64,000 nt of DNA from Clostridiaceae bacterium (lineage in GTDB: Bacteria; Bacillota; Clostridia; Lachnospirales; Lachnospiraceae). The notes beneath the pieces were generated by a model, which made no database searches, was not told where the DNA came from, and saw only the letters and a list, made by a program, of their open reading frames with translations. Below are positions 42,985 through 51,786 of this stretch, piece after piece; position 1 is the stretch's first letter; every line of letters starts with the position of its first letter. The DNA lies in NCBI GenBank assembly GCA_910575795.1, contig CAJTGE010000005.1:62001-126000 (forward strand). The letters are read 5' to 3'. The position numbers and the translations under genes are program-made.

Positions 42985-44730
42985 ATGGGAAAGAAGAATG
43001 TAGATTTAATCACACTGGATATTATACGCGACTCGCTTCTCGCAATCGGGGAAGAGATGTTTATCGCAGTGGCAAGGACATCCAAGAGCCCAATCATTTA
43101 TGAGTGCCTGGATTTTGCGTCGGGCATCACGGACAAGAACGGACGCCTGCTCACGCAGGGAAACGGCGCCTGCGGCTTTCTGGGCATGCTGACTTCCCTC
43201 GCGCATTCGGTGGTTGAGAAATATGCGAAAACCGGGAATCTCCATGAGGGGGACGTTATTATCTGTAATGATCCGTACGGCGGCGGCGGTTCACACCTGC
43301 AGGATGTGGGCCTGATTCTCCCGGTGTTTGTAAACAACGAAATCTTTGCCTATTGCGTCAATAAATGCCACTGGTCGGAGCTGGGCGGCAAGGATCCCGG
43401 CTATGCGGTGGATTCGACGGAGATCTACCAGGAAGGGCTGCAGTTTACGTGCCTGAAATTATTTGACCGCGGGCAGATAAACGAGACGCTGATTGATATT
43501 ATCCGCGCCAATGTCCGCCTCCCGGAGATGTCGATCGGCGATATGTGGGCGCAGATATCGGGCCTGCGCACCGGGGAGAAGCGGATTCACGAGCTGTGCG
43601 AGAAATATAACACAGAGATCGTGGATATGGCCATTGACCGCCTGCTGGAGAGCAGCGCCGAATCCTCCAGAAGGCAGGTGGCGGCCCTGCCGGACGGCGT
43701 GTACACGAACGAGGGCTGGATGGATCGGTCGATTAACGGCGGCGGCCCCTTCCATATACAGGTGAAGATCACCATAGAGGGAGATCAGATGTACTGCGAT
43801 TTCAGCGGCTGCGCGCCCCAGACGAACGCGCCGATTAACCTAGCGTATGACGGGCTGGTGTCCGCGATCCGCTCCATTTTCCTGGCGTGTACGGATCCGT
43901 CCCAGAATGTCAATGACGGGGTGTTTGAGAATCTCCACGTGACGGCGGACGAGGGAACCATCTTTAACGCGGTCCGTCCCGCGGCGGTTTCCTGCTATTA
44001 TGAGTCCATGCAGTTTGCGCAGGATCTGATCTGGCAGGCCATGTCCCGGATTGTGGAAAAGGGAAAGCTGACGGCAGGCCATTTCCTGACGGTAGGCGCG
44101 TATTCCATCTCCGGAACGCATTCGGTGACAGGGGAAACCTTTGTGGATGTCGGCCCCACGCTCGGCGGATGGGGAGCCGGTTATGACCGCGACGGCGATT
44201 CGGCGCAGTTTTGCACCGGGGACGGCGAGACCTATAATATCCCGGCGGAGGTCCTGGAAGCAAAGTTTGGCTACCGGGTGACGGAATATTCCCTGAATAC
44301 AACGGATGCGGGTGCCGGGGAGCACCGCGGCGGCTGCGGGATCATCCTTGGGCATGAAGCGCTGAATGACGGTATGACGTTTTCGGGGACATACGGAAGG
44401 TTCGATTATCCGGCCTGGGGATTTGACGGCGGTATGCCGGGCTCCCCGAACGGGTTTGATTTCATCCGCGCCGACGGGACGTATGTGCCGATCCGCGGGA
44501 CCGGATCCAAGATTCCCATGGAAAAGGGCGATATTGTCCGCATGACGACCGGGGCGGGCGGGGGGTACGGCAACCCGCTTAAAAGGCCGGCCGGGAAGGT
44601 GGCCATGGACGTGAAAAACGGGTATGTAACCCTGGAAGGCGCGAAGAACATTTACGGGGTGATCGTAAATCCGGACACGTTTGCCGTGGAAGGGCTTACA
44701 GGCGAGAGGGACGCGCTTGGCCATGAGTAA
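42985..44730 (+). CDS. hyuB: Hydantoinase/oxoprolinase subunit B (HyuB family)
   Basis: 581 residues, starting 3 bases after the hyuA stop. LDIIRDSLLAIGEEMFIAVARTSKSPIIYECLDFASGI, GDVIICNDPYGGGGSHLQDV and the end GAGGGYGNPLKRP are the hallmark HyuB regions. It forms the metal-binding hydrolytic subunit with HyuA. Its last codons overlap the cyclophilin gene by 8 bases, so all three are translationally coupled. Confidence 0.9.
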   Translation: MGKKNVDLITLDIIRDSLLAIGEEMFIAVARTSKSPIIYECLDFASGITDKNGRLLTQGNGACGFLGMLTSLAHSVVEKYAKTGNLHEGDVIICNDPYGGGGSHLQDVGLILPVFVNNEIFAYCVNKCHWSELGGKDPGYAVDSTEIYQEGLQFTCLKLFDRGQINETLIDIIRANVRLPEMSIGDMWAQISGLRTGEKRIHELCEKYNTEIVDMAIDRLLESSAESSRRQVAALPDGVYTNEGWMDRSINGGGPFHIQVKITIEGDQMYCDFSGCAPQTNAPINLAYDGLVSAIRSIFLACTDPSQNVNDGVFENLHVTADEGTIFNAVRPAAVSCYYESMQFAQDLIWQAMSRIVEKGKLTAGHFLTVGAYSISGTHSVTGETFVDVGPTLGGWGAGYDRDGDSAQFCTGDGETYNIPAEVLEAKFGYRVTEYSLNTTDAGAGEHRGGCGIILGHEALNDGMTFSGTYGRFDYPAWGFDGGMPGSPNGFDFIRADGTYVPIRGTGSKIPMEKGDIVRMTTGAGGGYGNPLKRPAGKVAMDVKNGYVTLEGAKNIYGVIVNPDTFAVEGLTGERDALGHE

Positions 44731-45328
44731 GAAGAACCCGGTTGCAACGATTTTAATGGAAAATGGGGCGAAGATCGTGATTGAGCTTCTCCCGGAGGCC
44801 GCGCCGAATACGGTGAACAGCTTTCTGTATGCCGCGAAGCGGCGCGTATTTGACCATCATGCGATCGAGCGGATCGTCCCGGACAGTTGGATCGATATGA
44901 GCTACACAGGTTTTCGGAAAAAGGAGGGGCAGTACCTGATCCCCTATGAAAGCAGGCTTCACCCGGAGATTACGCCGCCTGACACAATATTCGGATGCGT
45001 GGCGATGGGAGGCTACGGAGAGCTGGGGCAGGCGGGCTGCGAGTTTTTCTTTCCGCTGCGGGACTGCCCGGAGCACAAGGGGATCTATCCCGTGTTCGGG
45101 AAAGTCCTGGAGGGGACGGAGGAAATCCTACGCCTCAAGGATGTAAGGACCAGGCCGGTGGAGGATTTTCCGTACGATGTGGCGGTTAATACCCCGGTTG
45201 AGCCCCAGGTGATACGGGAAGTTACGGTGGAAACCTTTGGCGAAGCATATCCGGATCCGGTATTTGTGGATATGGATGCGTCAGGGCTGCCTCTTACGTG
45301 GAAGAGATTCAGGGAAGGGAAACTGTGA
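44723..45328 (+). CDS. Divergent cyclophilin-type peptidyl-prolyl isomerase-like protein
   Basis: 201 residues. ATILMENGAKIVIELLPEAAPNTVNSFLYAAK is the cyclophilin N-terminus, GCVAMGGYGELGQAGCEFFFPL and GIYPVFGKVLEG match the central and VFGKV blocks. The active site is altered: where cyclophilin A has HRIIPGFMIQGGD this has ERIVPDSWIDMSYTG, so the key Arg is kept but the Phe and Gln are changed. ATG 44723 lies in the ATGAGTAA overlap with hyuB; no signal peptide, so cytoplasmic. Last gene of the operon. Catalysis of proline isomerisation is doubtful; binding a cyclic dipeptide-like ligand or aiding HyuAB folding are possibilities. Confidence 0.8.
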   Translation: MSKKNPVATILMENGAKIVIELLPEAAPNTVNSFLYAAKRRVFDHHAIERIVPDSWIDMSYTGFRKKEGQYLIPYESRLHPEITPPDTIFGCVAMGGYGELGQAGCEFFFPLRDCPEHKGIYPVFGKVLEGTEEILRLKDVRTRPVEDFPYDVAVNTPVEPQVIREVTVETFGEAYPDPVFVDMDASGLPLTWKRFREGKL

Positions 45329-45385
45329 CGCCGCAGGCAGAGCGGGCCTGGTACATCATTGCGTAAATTCAAACTATAGATATGC

Positions 45386-45419
45386 AATCCCCGGTTGTAT
45401 GCAGATACGATCGGGGATT
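45386..45419 (+). terminator. Terminator of the transporter-hydantoinase operon
   Basis: AATCCCCG (45386-45393) pairs perfectly with CGGGGATT (45412-45419), followed by ATTTCG. It lies 58 bases after the cyclophilin stop. Confidence 0.75.
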
Positions 45420-45439
45420 ATTTCGCGGAAAAATTTTAC

Positions 45440-45468
45440 TTGCCGAATACCACATTTTGGAGTAGAAT
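45440..45468 (+). promoter_or_regulatory. Promoter of the IreB-ruvX operon
   Basis: TTGCCG (45440-45445), a 17-base spacer and TAGAAT (45463-45468), between the preceding terminator and the IreB gene. Confidence 0.7.
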
Positions 45469-45502
45469 AGAAAAGAATAGTTAAAAGGACGTGAATAAGA
45501 TC

Positions 45503-45763
45503 ATGGGCGATATCAGTAATACACAATATTTTAGGGCGGTACAGGAGAAAAAGCTGGACGTGCGCGAGGTTCTGGAGGACGTTTATTTCGCTCTGACTGA
45601 AAAGGGGTACAATCCCATCAATCAAATCGTGGGATACATTATGTCCGGAGATCCGACCTACATTACCAGCCATAAGAGTGCAAGAAGCCTGATCATGAAG
45701 GTGGAGCGTGACGAGATTCTGGAAGAACTGATGAAGGTCTATGTCGAGACAAGACTGAAGTGA
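45503..45763 (+). CDS. IreB family regulatory phosphoprotein (UPF0297/YrzL)
   Basis: 86 residues. NPINQIVGYIMSGDPTYITSHKSARSLIMKVERDEILEELM is the family hallmark. In Enterococcus IreB is phosphorylated by the Ser/Thr kinase IreK and modulates cephalosporin resistance and cell-envelope stress; cytoplasmic. ATG 45503 fits homologue starts (the protein then begins GDISNTQYF); the in-frame GTG at 45491 lies too close to AAAGGA. It precedes ruvX and a DUF1292 gene, the usual Firmicute order. Confidence 0.9.
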   Translation: MGDISNTQYFRAVQEKKLDVREVLEDVYFALTEKGYNPINQIVGYIMSGDPTYITSHKSARSLIMKVERDEILEELMKVYVETRLK

Positions 45764-45940
45764 GCCAGCAAACCCGCGCGCGTCCGCTTTGCGGCGCCAG
45801 CCCGGTATCAGACAGAAGGGAAAAGGATAAGCGCCGCTGTCCGCAGACAGGATTTGCCGGGCGGCGGCGTAAGAGCTATACAGATGGGGAGAAGGCAGTT
45901 GGCAGTATGCCAGCTTGTTTTTTAATGGGTAAAATAAGAA

Positions 45941-46432
45941 ATGAAAACAAGAGTATTAGGACTTGATTTTGGTTCAAGGACCACGGGCGTGGCGGTCAGC
46001 GATCCGCTTGGCGTGACGGCCCAGGGCCTGGAGACGATCGTGCGAAAGGATGAGAACAAGCTGCGCCGCACCTGCGCGCGGATTGAGGAGCTGATTCGGG
46101 AATACAAGATTGAAACTATTGTTTTAGGGTATCCTAAAAATATGAATAATACGCTGGGCGAGCGGGTGAAAATGACGGAGAGCTTCAAGGCCATGTTAGA
46201 GCGCCGCACGGGCCTTCCTGTGATCTTATGGGACGAGCGTCTGACAACGGCTGCCGCCGAGGCGGTTCTTAAGGAGAGCGGCGTGCGCCGCGAGAACCGC
46301 AAGGCGGTGATTGATAAAGTGGCGGCCTCCCTGATTCTTCAGGGCTATCTGGATCGGCAGTCTATGCCGGATAAGGATCCGGATGAGCGCGGGGGCGCGG
46401 ATGGAAAGGAAGAATGCGATGAGTCATCTTGA
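45941..46432 (+). CDS. ruvX: Holliday junction resolvase-like RuvX (YqgF)
   Basis: 163 residues. [21 protein letters not shown] is the RNase H-like first strand with the catalytic Asp; [29 protein letters not shown] and [13 protein letters not shown] are the other family blocks. It acts in rRNA 5'-end processing or recombination, depending on species. The tail after residue 145 is acidic and longer than usual. It overlaps the next gene by 14 bases; 177 bases separate it from IreB, with no hairpin of note. Confidence 0.93.
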   Translation: MKTRVLGLDFGSRTTGVAVSDPLGVTAQGLETIVRKDENKLRRTCARIEELIREYKIETIVLGYPKNMNNTLGERVKMTESFKAMLERRTGLPVILWDERLTTAAAEAVLKESGVRRENRKAVIDKVAASLILQGYLDRQSMPDKDPDERGGADGKEECDESS

Positions 46433-46724
46433 TGATATGTTAAATGAAGTAAACGATATGGAAAACAGCATTGTGTTAAAGACAGACGACGGCGAGGAGC
46501 TGCGCCTTTATGTGCTGGAACAGACGCAGATCAACGGGGAGAGCTATCTTTTGGCGGCTGATTCAAAGGATGAGGACGGCGAGTGCTATCTTTTAAGAGA
46601 TACGTCAGGCCCGGAGGATCCGGAAGCCTCTTATGAATTCGTGGACGAGGACGGGGAGCTGGAATATATGTCGCGGATTTTTGAAGAGCTGATGGGCGAT
46701 CTGGGAGTGGCGATCGAGAAATAA
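46419..46724 (+). CDS. DUF1292 protein (YrzB-like)
   Basis: 101 residues, very acidic. [29 protein letters not shown] and YLLRD...[19 protein letters not shown] match DUF1292, always found near ruvX/IreB in Firmicutes. Function unknown. ATG 46419 is preferred over 46383 or 46401 because AAAGGAAG lies eight bases upstream. Confidence 0.9.
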   Translation: MSHLDDMLNEVNDMENSIVLKTDDGEELRLYVLEQTQINGESYLLAADSKDEDGECYLLRDTSGPEDPEASYEFVDEDGELEYMSRIFEELMGDLGVAIEK

Positions 46725-46801
46725 GTATATGAATAAGGCGGCGGGAGGACGACTCCGGAACCGCCGGAAAAAGAACGTGAAATTCTTAACGGAGGTGCAG
46801 A

Positions 46802-48469
46802 TTGAAACAGGAAAACAAACAAAATAAGGTGAAGATCATCCCCCTGGGAGGGCTGGAGCAGATCGGCATGAACATGACTGCCTTTGAATATGAAGACAGT
46901 ATTATTGTCGTGGACTGCGGGCTGGCGTTTCCGGGTGACGACATGCTGGGGATTGATCTGGTGATTCCGGACGTGACCTATTTAAAAAATAATCTTGATA
47001 AGGTAAAGGGCTTTGTGATCACGCACGGACATGAGGATCACATCGGCGCTCTGCCGTATGTGCTCAAGGATGTCCCGGCGCCGGTTTACGGCACCAAGCT
47101 GACCATCGGCCTGATTGAAAACAAATTAAAGGAACACAATATGATGAAGACGGTCCGCCGCAAGGTGGTGCGGCACGGGCAGTCGATCAACTTAGGGTGT
47201 TTCCGCATTGAATTTGTGAAGACAAACCACAGTATCGCCGACGCATCGGCTCTGGCGATCTTTACGCCGGCCGGGATTATTGTCCACACAGGCGATTTCA
47301 AGATCGATTACACACCGGTATTCGGCGAGCCGGCGGATCTGCAGCGCTTTGCAGAGCTGGGGAAAAAGGGCGTGCTGGCTCTGATGTGCGACAGCACCAA
47401 CGCGATCCGGCCGGGATTTACGATGTCGGAACGCACGGTGGGGCGCACGTTTGACTCGATTTTTGCAGAGCATAAGAATAACCGCATCATTGTGGCCACG
47501 TTTGCCTCGAATGTGGACCGCGTGCAGCAGATCATCAGCTCCGCGTACAAGTACGGCCGCAAGGTCGTGGTGGAAGGCCGCAGCATGGTGAACGTGATCG
47601 GAACGGCCAGCGAGCTGGGCTATATCAACATTCCGGAGAACACGCTGATTGATATTGAGCAGCTTAAGAATTATAATAAAGAGGACACGGTTCTCATCAC
47701 GACCGGAAGCCAGGGAGAGTCTATGGCGGCCCTGTCGCGGATGGCGGCGAGCCTCCACAAAAAGGTGTCCATCATGCCGGGCGACGTGGTGATCCTAAGC
47801 TCCACGCCGATTCCGGGCAATGAAAAGGCGGTTTCCAAGGTAATCAACGAGCTCTCCATGCAGGGGGCCGAGGTGATCACGCAGGATACGCATGTTTCAG
47901 GACATGCCTGCCAGGAGGAGATCAAGCTGATGTACTCCCTGATCCGCCCGAAATTCTCGATTCCGGTTCACGGGGAATACCGCCATCTGATGGCTCAGAA
48001 GGGACTGGCTGAGTCCATGGGGATCCCGAAGGAGAATGTCATTATCATGTCCTCAGGCGATGTGGTGGAGATAAACGCCGACGGCTATAAGGTGACGGAT
48101 CATGTGCCGGCCGGGGGTATTCTGGTGGACGGCTTAGGGATCGGGGACGTGGGGAATATCGTACTGCGCGACCGCCAGAACCTGGCCCAGAACGGGATCA
48201 TTATCGTGGTGCTGACGCTGGAAAAATACAGCAACCAGCTCTTAGCCGGACCGGATATTGTTTCCAGGGGGTTTGTGTATGTGCGCGAGTCCGAGGATCT
48301 GATGGAGGAAGCGCAGAGAGTTGTGGACGACGCGGTCCAGGGCTGTCTGAAACGGCGTGTGAACGACTGGGGAAAGATTAAGAATATTATCCGGGACAGC
48401 TTAAGCGATTTTTTGTGGAAAAAGATGAAGAGGAATCCCATGATCCTGCCGATTATCATGGAGGTGTAG
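46802..48469 (+). CDS. rnj: Ribonuclease J
   Basis: 555 residues. Metallo-beta-lactamase/beta-CASP RNase J: THGHEDHIGALP (residues ~74-85) is the zinc motif, followed by the beta-CASP motifs (MCDSTNA, GSQGE) and the C-terminal oligomerisation domain. It performs 5'-to-3' exonuclease and endonuclease mRNA decay and rRNA maturation. The start is TTG 46802 with GGAGGTG directly upstream; the sequence then begins KQENKQNKVKIIPLGGLEQIG. The gene copy number elsewhere is unknown, so J1/J2 is not assigned. Confidence 0.95.
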   Translation: MKQENKQNKVKIIPLGGLEQIGMNMTAFEYEDSIIVVDCGLAFPGDDMLGIDLVIPDVTYLKNNLDKVKGFVITHGHEDHIGALPYVLKDVPAPVYGTKLTIGLIENKLKEHNMMKTVRRKVVRHGQSINLGCFRIEFVKTNHSIADASALAIFTPAGIIVHTGDFKIDYTPVFGEPADLQRFAELGKKGVLALMCDSTNAIRPGFTMSERTVGRTFDSIFAEHKNNRIIVATFASNVDRVQQIISSAYKYGRKVVVEGRSMVNVIGTASELGYINIPENTLIDIEQLKNYNKEDTVLITTGSQGESMAALSRMAASLHKKVSIMPGDVVILSSTPIPGNEKAVSKVINELSMQGAEVITQDTHVSGHACQEEIKLMYSLIRPKFSIPVHGEYRHLMAQKGLAESMGIPKENVIIMSSGDVVEINADGYKVTDHVPAGGILVDGLGIGDVGNIVLRDRQNLAQNGIIIVVLTLEKYSNQLLAGPDIVSRGFVYVRESEDLMEEAQRVVDDAVQGCLKRRVNDWGKIKNIIRDSLSDFLWKKMKRNPMILPIIMEV

Positions 48470-48475
48470 GCATAT

Positions 48476-48871
48476 ATGAGCCGTACAACGCGTGACATTA
48501 ACCGGATTACAACGGCTATTATTGGCATTTCGGCCAGGCTTATCGTGTTTGCCGCTGTGTTTGTGCTGATGTACGAGGGGGCGACAAAGGGCTATCAGTT
48601 TGGCCATGCGATCTTTGCGCCGGAGGCGGTGGACGCAGAGCCGGGTATTGTGAAGGAGATTGTGATCGCAGAGGGGGAGTCCTTAAGCGATGTGGCAAAG
48701 AAGCTTGAAGAGGAAGGTCTGATATCTGACCGCTTTGCCATGATGGTACAGGCAAAGTTTTATGAGTATGAGGTGCGCCCCGGCGCCTATGAGCTGAGTA
48801 CATCCATGACTTCAAAGGAGATGCTCAAGCTGATCGACGCGGCGAAGGCAAAGGACGAAGACGGGGAGTAA
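48476..48871 (+). CDS. Short MltG/YceG-like membrane protein without catalytic domain
   Basis: 131 residues. One membrane helix (about 17-36), then a LysM-like subdomain: GIVKEIVIAEGESLSDVAKKLEEEGLISDRFAMMVQAKFYEYEVRPGAYELS, the region just after the helix in MltG endolytic transglycosylases. The catalytic YceG domain (~200 residues) is absent. Context is the MltG position: in Bacillus yrrL (mltG) precedes yrrM and yrrN/O, and here trmR and a U32 gene follow. A shortened form is common in Lachnospiraceae and may be regulatory. Confidence 0.8.
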   Translation: MSRTTRDINRITTAIIGISARLIVFAAVFVLMYEGATKGYQFGHAIFAPEAVDAEPGIVKEIVIAEGESLSDVAKKLEEEGLISDRFAMMVQAKFYEYEVRPGAYELSTSMTSKEMLKLIDAAKAKDEDGE

Positions 48872-48896
48872 GCGGCATTTACAACACGGAGAGCAT

Positions 48897-49553
48897 ATGA
48901 TAGTTAACGACAGGATTACATCGTATATCCATTCCCTTGACAGCGGGAACGGGAGCCTGTGCGATGCGATCGAGGAGGAAGCCGCGCTTTTGCGCATCCC
49001 GGTTATCCGCCGGGAGACAGCGGCATTTTTAAAGACCCTGGTGGCGCTTAAGCGGCCGGGGGCGATTCTGGAGGTGGGGACCGCGGTGGGCTATTCGGCG
49101 CTCCTGATGTGCCGGGCAATGCCAGAGGACTGCCACATCACGACCATTGAAAAGTACGAAAAGCGCATACCGGCTGCAAAGGAAAATTTTAAAAGGGCGG
49201 GAGAGGAGAAGCGTATCACTCTTGTGGAGGGCGACGCGGGCGAGGCGCTTTACACACTTTCCGGCCCTTATGATTTTATCTTCATGGACGCGGCCAAGGG
49301 GCAGTATCCGGGCTGGCTTGACCGGCTGCTCTTCCTGCTTTCCGACGGAGGCGTGCTGGTATCGGACAATATCTTCCAGGACGGCGATATCATCGAATCC
49401 CGTTACGCGGTGGAGCGCCGGAACCGGACGATCCATGCCCGGATGCGGGACTATCTGTACCGCCTGACGCATATGGAGGAGCTTGAGACATCGCTTGTCC
49501 CCATTGGGGACGGCGTGGCGGTGAGCGTGAAAAAGGAGAGGGTGAAAGCATGA
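48897..49553 (+). CDS. trmR: tRNA 5-hydroxyuridine methyltransferase (TrmR/YrrM family)
   Basis: 218 residues, class I O-methyltransferase. LEVGTAVGYSALLMC (SAM-binding), FIFMDAAKGQYPGWLDRLLFLLSDGGVLVSDNI (the metal-binding region) and NRTIHARMRDYL are typical of YrrM, which makes 5-methoxyuridine at tRNA position 34. It overlaps the U32-peptidase-family gene, whose Bacillus and E. coli relatives (TrhP) make the hydroxyl it methylates. Together they form an xo5U34 pathway. Confidence 0.88.
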   Translation: MIVNDRITSYIHSLDSGNGSLCDAIEEEAALLRIPVIRRETAAFLKTLVALKRPGAILEVGTAVGYSALLMCRAMPEDCHITTIEKYEKRIPAAKENFKRAGEEKRITLVEGDAGEALYTLSGPYDFIFMDAAKGQYPGWLDRLLFLLSDGGVLVSDNIFQDGDIIESRYAVERRNRTIHARMRDYLYRLTHMEELETSLVPIGDGVAVSVKKERVKA

Positions 49554-50797
49554 GGAAACGGGAGCTTCTGATTCCGGCCGGGGGCCCGGACACGTTAAAG
49601 GCGGCCGTGATCTACGGGGCCGACGCGGTATATTTGGGAGGCGGCGCGTTCGGGCTGCGCGCCAAGGCCCGCAATTTTACGAACAAGGAGCTTCGGGAAG
49701 GGATCGCGTTTGCCCATGCGCATGGCGTGAGAGTCTATATCACAGCCAATATTCTGGCGCACAATGACGATCTTCCGGGCGTAGAGGCGTATTTTGAGGA
49801 ATTAAAGGAGATCGGCCCGGATGCGCTGATCATCTCCGATCCGGGCGTCTTTGCCATCGCGAAGCGGATCCTGCCGGAGATGGAGATCCATATCAGCACC
49901 CAGGCGAACAATACGAATTACGGGACATACCGGTTCTGGTACGGGCTGGGCGCGAAGCGCGTGGTGTCCGCCAGGGAGCTTTCCTTAAAAGAGATCCGTG
50001 AGATCCGTGAGAATATCCCGGAGGATATGGAGATCGAGAGCTTCATCCACGGGGCGATGTGCATTTCCTATTCCGGGCGCTGCCTGCTCAGCAACTACCT
50101 TACGGGAAGAGATGCGAACCAGGGCTCATGTACGCATCCCTGCCGCTGGAACTATGCGGTTGTGGAGGAGACAAGGCCCGGCGAGTATATGCCGGTCTAT
50201 GAGAATGAGCGGGGAACCTTCCTGTTTAATTCTAAGGATCTGTGCATGATTGAGCATATCCCGGAGATGATGGAGGCCGGCATTGACAGCTTTAAGATCG
50301 AGGGCCGGATGAAAGGCGCGCTCTATGTGGCGACGGTGGCGCGCGCGTACAGGAGGGCCATTGATGATTATCTGGAGAGCCCTGAGAAATACAGGGCGGG
50401 CCTTGAGTGGTACCGGGAGGAGATCGGCAAATGTACGTACCGCGAGTTTACGACGGGCTTCTATTTTGATAAGCCGGGCGCAGAGGCTCAGATTTACGGA
50501 AACAGCACATATGTAAAAAATTACACATATCTGGGTATGATAGAAGAGGTAAGGGCAGACGGCCTTGTGCGGATACGCCAGAAAAATAAGTTCTGCGCAG
50601 GCGGGACGGCGGAGGTGATGAAGCCGGACGGGCGGAATCTGCCGGTCACGGTCCGCGCTCTGTACGACGGGGACGGGAACGCCGTTCCTGACGCGCCCCA
50701 TGCCGGGCAGGTTTTATGGGTGGATCTGGGGCCGGGGCCGGATGTAAATGACATCATCCGCAGACAGGAGGCGGCGTCGGGCGCGCAGGCGGGCTAA
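49550..50797 (+). CDS. U32 peptidase family, probable tRNA hydroxylation protein (TrhP type)
   Basis: 415 residues. ESFIHGAMCISYSGRCLLSNYLTGRDANQGSCTHPCRWNY is the U32 signature with its Cys ligands. The start LLIPAGGPDTLKAAVIYGADAVYLGG is the TIM-barrel first strand. Family members TrhP/YrrO work with an iron-sulfur cluster in prephenate-dependent tRNA U34 hydroxylation; no proteolysis is expected. It follows trmR with a 4-base overlap. In Bacillus two U32 genes sit here (yrrN, yrrO); this genome shows one, resembling YrrO. Confidence 0.85.
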   Translation: MRKRELLIPAGGPDTLKAAVIYGADAVYLGGGAFGLRAKARNFTNKELREGIAFAHAHGVRVYITANILAHNDDLPGVEAYFEELKEIGPDALIISDPGVFAIAKRILPEMEIHISTQANNTNYGTYRFWYGLGAKRVVSARELSLKEIREIRENIPEDMEIESFIHGAMCISYSGRCLLSNYLTGRDANQGSCTHPCRWNYAVVEETRPGEYMPVYENERGTFLFNSKDLCMIEHIPEMMEAGIDSFKIEGRMKGALYVATVARAYRRAIDDYLESPEKYRAGLEWYREEIGKCTYREFTTGFYFDKPGAEAQIYGNSTYVKNYTYLGMIEEVRADGLVRIRQKNKFCAGGTAEVMKPDGRNLPVTVRALYDGDGNAVPDAPHAGQVLWVDLGPGPDVNDIIRRQEAASGAQAG

Positions 50798-50839
50798 AAC
50801 GCCGGCATATGCCGCGGGACGTTCTATGGTGCGGTAACT

Positions 50840-50854
50840 ATTCCGGGAGCACAT
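50840..50854 (+). repeat. Right half of the 54-bp hairpin repeat, copy D
   Basis: ATTCCGGGAGCACAT matches the right arm of copy B (GATTTCGGGAGCACAT). It is followed by CATACAAAGGAGGAG, the ribosome binding site of the next gene, as in copies B and C. The left arm is absent. A perfect CGGCATATGCCG palindrome lies just upstream (about 50803-50814). Confidence 0.5.
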
Positions 50855-50873
50855 CATACAAAGGAGGAGAAGC

Positions 50874-51689
50874 ATGACCTGGATATTGGAGGGCGCGGCC
50901 CTGTTCTGTGTGGTTTATTATGTGATCCTGACGGTATATGCGGGCTTTTCCGTTTCGTTCTCCCTGTTCTGGCCGGCGCTGGCCGCTGTGTTTATCCTTC
51001 TGGCCGCGGGGCTGCATTTCCTGCGCCGCCATGAGGGGCGCGCGCCGTCCTGGGTTTTTGTCTCGGCTGCCACGGCCCTCCTGGCGGGCTTTGTGATTTT
51101 TGCTGTGACCGAGGCGCTTATTGCCTTTCATGCCCTCACGGCGACAAGGCAGGCCGCGGATTATGTGATCGTGCTGGGGGCCCGGGTGAAGGACCGCGAA
51201 ATCAGCCGTTCCCTGAAACGGCGGCTTGACAGGGCTGTGGAATACGCGGAGGCGAACCCGAACACGATTCTGGTGCTTTCAGGAGGCCAGGGAAAGGATG
51301 AGCCGGTGAGCGAGGCCAGGGCCATGTATGAGTATCTGGAGTATAACGGCGTCGCGCCGGAGCGGCTGCTTCTGGAGGATCAGTCTTCCAACACGGCGCA
51401 GAATATCACCTTCAGCCGCAAGGTGATTGAGCGCCAGGAATTTTATAAGGCGCAGTCCGCGCAGGCCCGTCTGCAGGAATACTATCAGGAGCGCTCTGAG
51501 GAGGATCCGGTGCGGATCGCGGTGCTGACAAGCGATTACCACCTCTTCCGAGCCAAATCCATTGCCAGGAAGCAGGGCTTGTCCGCTGTGACGGGCATCG
51601 CGGCCCCGGGCGATCCGGTGCTCGCCATCCACATGTGGGTGCGGGAGTGCTTTGCTGTGCTGAAGGATAAATTTATGGGCAGGATGTAG
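50874..51689 (+). CDS. YdcF family membrane protein (DUF218)
   Basis: 271 residues. Three hydrophobic helices in the first ~85 residues are followed by the DUF218 fold: ADYVIVLGARVKDREISRSLKRRLDRAVEYAEANPNTILVLSGGQGKDEPVSEARAMYEYL, DQSSNTAQNI and VLTSDYHLFRAKSIARKQG. Such SanA/YdcF proteins affect envelope barrier function or vancomycin sensitivity in other bacteria; the biochemical activity is not settled. AGGAGGAG precedes ATG 50874. Confidence 0.88.
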   Translation: MTWILEGAALFCVVYYVILTVYAGFSVSFSLFWPALAAVFILLAAGLHFLRRHEGRAPSWVFVSAATALLAGFVIFAVTEALIAFHALTATRQAADYVIVLGARVKDREISRSLKRRLDRAVEYAEANPNTILVLSGGQGKDEPVSEARAMYEYLEYNGVAPERLLLEDQSSNTAQNITFSRKVIERQEFYKAQSAQARLQEYYQERSEEDPVRIAVLTSDYHLFRAKSIARKQGLSAVTGIAAPGDPVLAIHMWVRECFAVLKDKFMGRM

Positions 51690-51786
51690 GCGGACCATTC
51701 CTTACTGTATGCGCCGGAAAGTGCGAAGCGGCGCGGCGGCCAGAGCATACAGTAATATAAATTGTATATGGAAAAGGAAGATGAGA

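Noticed and set aside
50798-50839. Left arm of repeat copy D
   Set aside because: No sequence resembling CATGTACTCCCG is present; only the right arm can be supported.
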